From contig DATKDT010000045.1 of assembly GCA_035512575.1 (NCBI GenBank), forward strand, positions 1 through 6,640: a stretch of DNA of 6,640 nucleotides, in the 5' to 3' direction. The position numbers and the translations under genes are program-made. The notes below the pieces were generated by a model. That model saw only the letters and a list, made by a program, of their open reading frames with translations. It did not search any database and was not told the origin of the DNA. This document shows positions 6,326-6,640 of the stretch, piece by piece. Source of the DNA: JALYRV01 sp035512575. Its GTDB lineage: Bacteria; Acidobacteriota; Vicinamibacteria; Vicinamibacterales; SCN-69-37. Every line of letters starts with the position of its first letter. The stretch's first letter is position 1.

Positions 6326-6330
6326 CTAGC
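6321..6330. other. Palindrome supplying both stop codons of convergent genes
   Basis: GCTAGCTAGC is a perfect ten-base palindrome. The plus-strand SUMF1-like gene stops at TAG 6323-6325 and the minus-strand monooxygenase stops at TAG 6328-6326, so no base lies between them. No terminator hairpin with a T-run is visible between the genes, so each transcript probably runs antisense into the other. Confidence 0.8.
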
Positions 6331-6640
6331 CGGCGCGGTATTCGCGAAGTCGAGCGGCGCTGCCGCTGGGATCCGCGAGTGCAACGTGGCCGTCCGGCCT
6401 GACGAGATACAGCGCGTCCGGCGCGAGGCCGGCATTCGCCATGCGTTCATTCCACTCGAACACATGGAGCGGAAGATGAAGCTCGGCGCACGCCGCCGCG
6501 AGATCATCGGAAGCCGTGCCGTACACGTGCACCTGCCACGCGAGCGCCGTGAGCGGCGCGAAGTTGTCCTCTCCGGACACGGTTTCGACCCATGGCAGCC
6601 GATCGCCGCCGTGAACCTTGCCGGCGCGGCCCGCGCTCAG
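6326..6640 (-). CDS. FAD-dependent aromatic monooxygenase, C-terminal part only
   Basis: These are the last 104 residues of a protein whose start lies beyond the right edge; the frame is open to base 6640. The residues resemble the C-terminal thioredoxin-like domain of FAD-binding hydroxylases of the PheA/TfdB/pentachlorophenol-monooxygenase group (FAD_binding_3). They show a GGDRLPWV block shortly after the edge, a hydrophobic strand (WQVHVYG), LPLHVFEWNE, and the terminal ALYLVRPDGHVALAD signature, where the V-R-P-D-G-x-V motif is typical. The FAD-binding GxGxxG and GD motifs would be upstream and are not in view. These enzymes hydroxylate aromatic or polyketide substrates with NAD(P)H; the substrate cannot be told from the tail. 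The GTG at 6580 is in frame but should not be taken as a start, because the conserved GDR block precedes it. Confidence 0.75.
   Translation of the reverse strand: MSAGRAGKVHGGDRLPWVETVSGEDNFAPLTALAWQVHVYGTASDDLAAACAELHLPLHVFEWNERMANAGLAPDALYLVRPDGHVALADPSGSAARLREYRAG

Noticed and set aside
6326..6580. A separate 84-residue gene starting at GTG 6580
   Set aside because: The frame is open to the window edge, and the conserved GDRLPWV block lies before the GTG, so this is the tail of a longer monooxygenase.

Overview
The window is GC-rich and almost fully coding. It shows third-position-GC codon use and very tight gene packing. The combination of secreted beta-lactamase-fold hydrolases, a seven-repeat FG-GAP/VCBS protein, a SUMF1-domain protein and an FAD monooxygenase fits a GC-rich soil-type bacterium. 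Acidobacteriota (Vicinamibacteria-like) is a guess from gene style; nothing here proves the taxonomy. I see no tRNA, rRNA, CRISPR array, insertion sequence or phage gene.

Layout: positions 1-5384 hold five genes, all on the minus strand and most likely one operon read from right to left. In transcription order they are: a 68-residue very basic protein (5384-5178); a secreted seven-repeat FG-GAP/VCBS beta-propeller (5181-3955, ATGA overlap with the previous gene); a secreted serine hydrolase of the beta-lactamase/class C type (3918-2281, after a 36-base gap with overlapping hairpins); an IspH-MpaB/DUF2236 fusion (2284-614, again an ATGA overlap); and a membrane-anchored serine hydrolase (650 to beyond position 1, starting inside the fusion gene). 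A 122-base intergenic region (5385-5506) separates this operon from a divergent SUMF1/formylglycine-generating-enzyme-like gene (5507-6325, plus strand). That gene converges with the 3' end of a minus-strand FAD-dependent monooxygenase (6640-6326). Their two TAG stop codons abut inside a 10-base palindrome.

The item most worth following is the 556-residue fusion. Its N-terminal half is a complete-looking IspH (HMBPP reductase, last step of the MEP isoprenoid pathway) with all three iron-sulfur cysteines and the known substrate-binding residues. Its C-terminal half is an MpaB/Lcp-type DUF2236 oxygenase domain. The few characterised members of that superfamily oxidatively cleave isoprenoid chains, so one polypeptide joins an isoprenoid-making enzyme to an oxygenase of a family that attacks isoprenoids. 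It is translationally coupled on both sides to beta-lactamase-fold hydrolases. How the exported hydrolases and the propeller relate to the cytosolic fusion cannot be settled from sequence.
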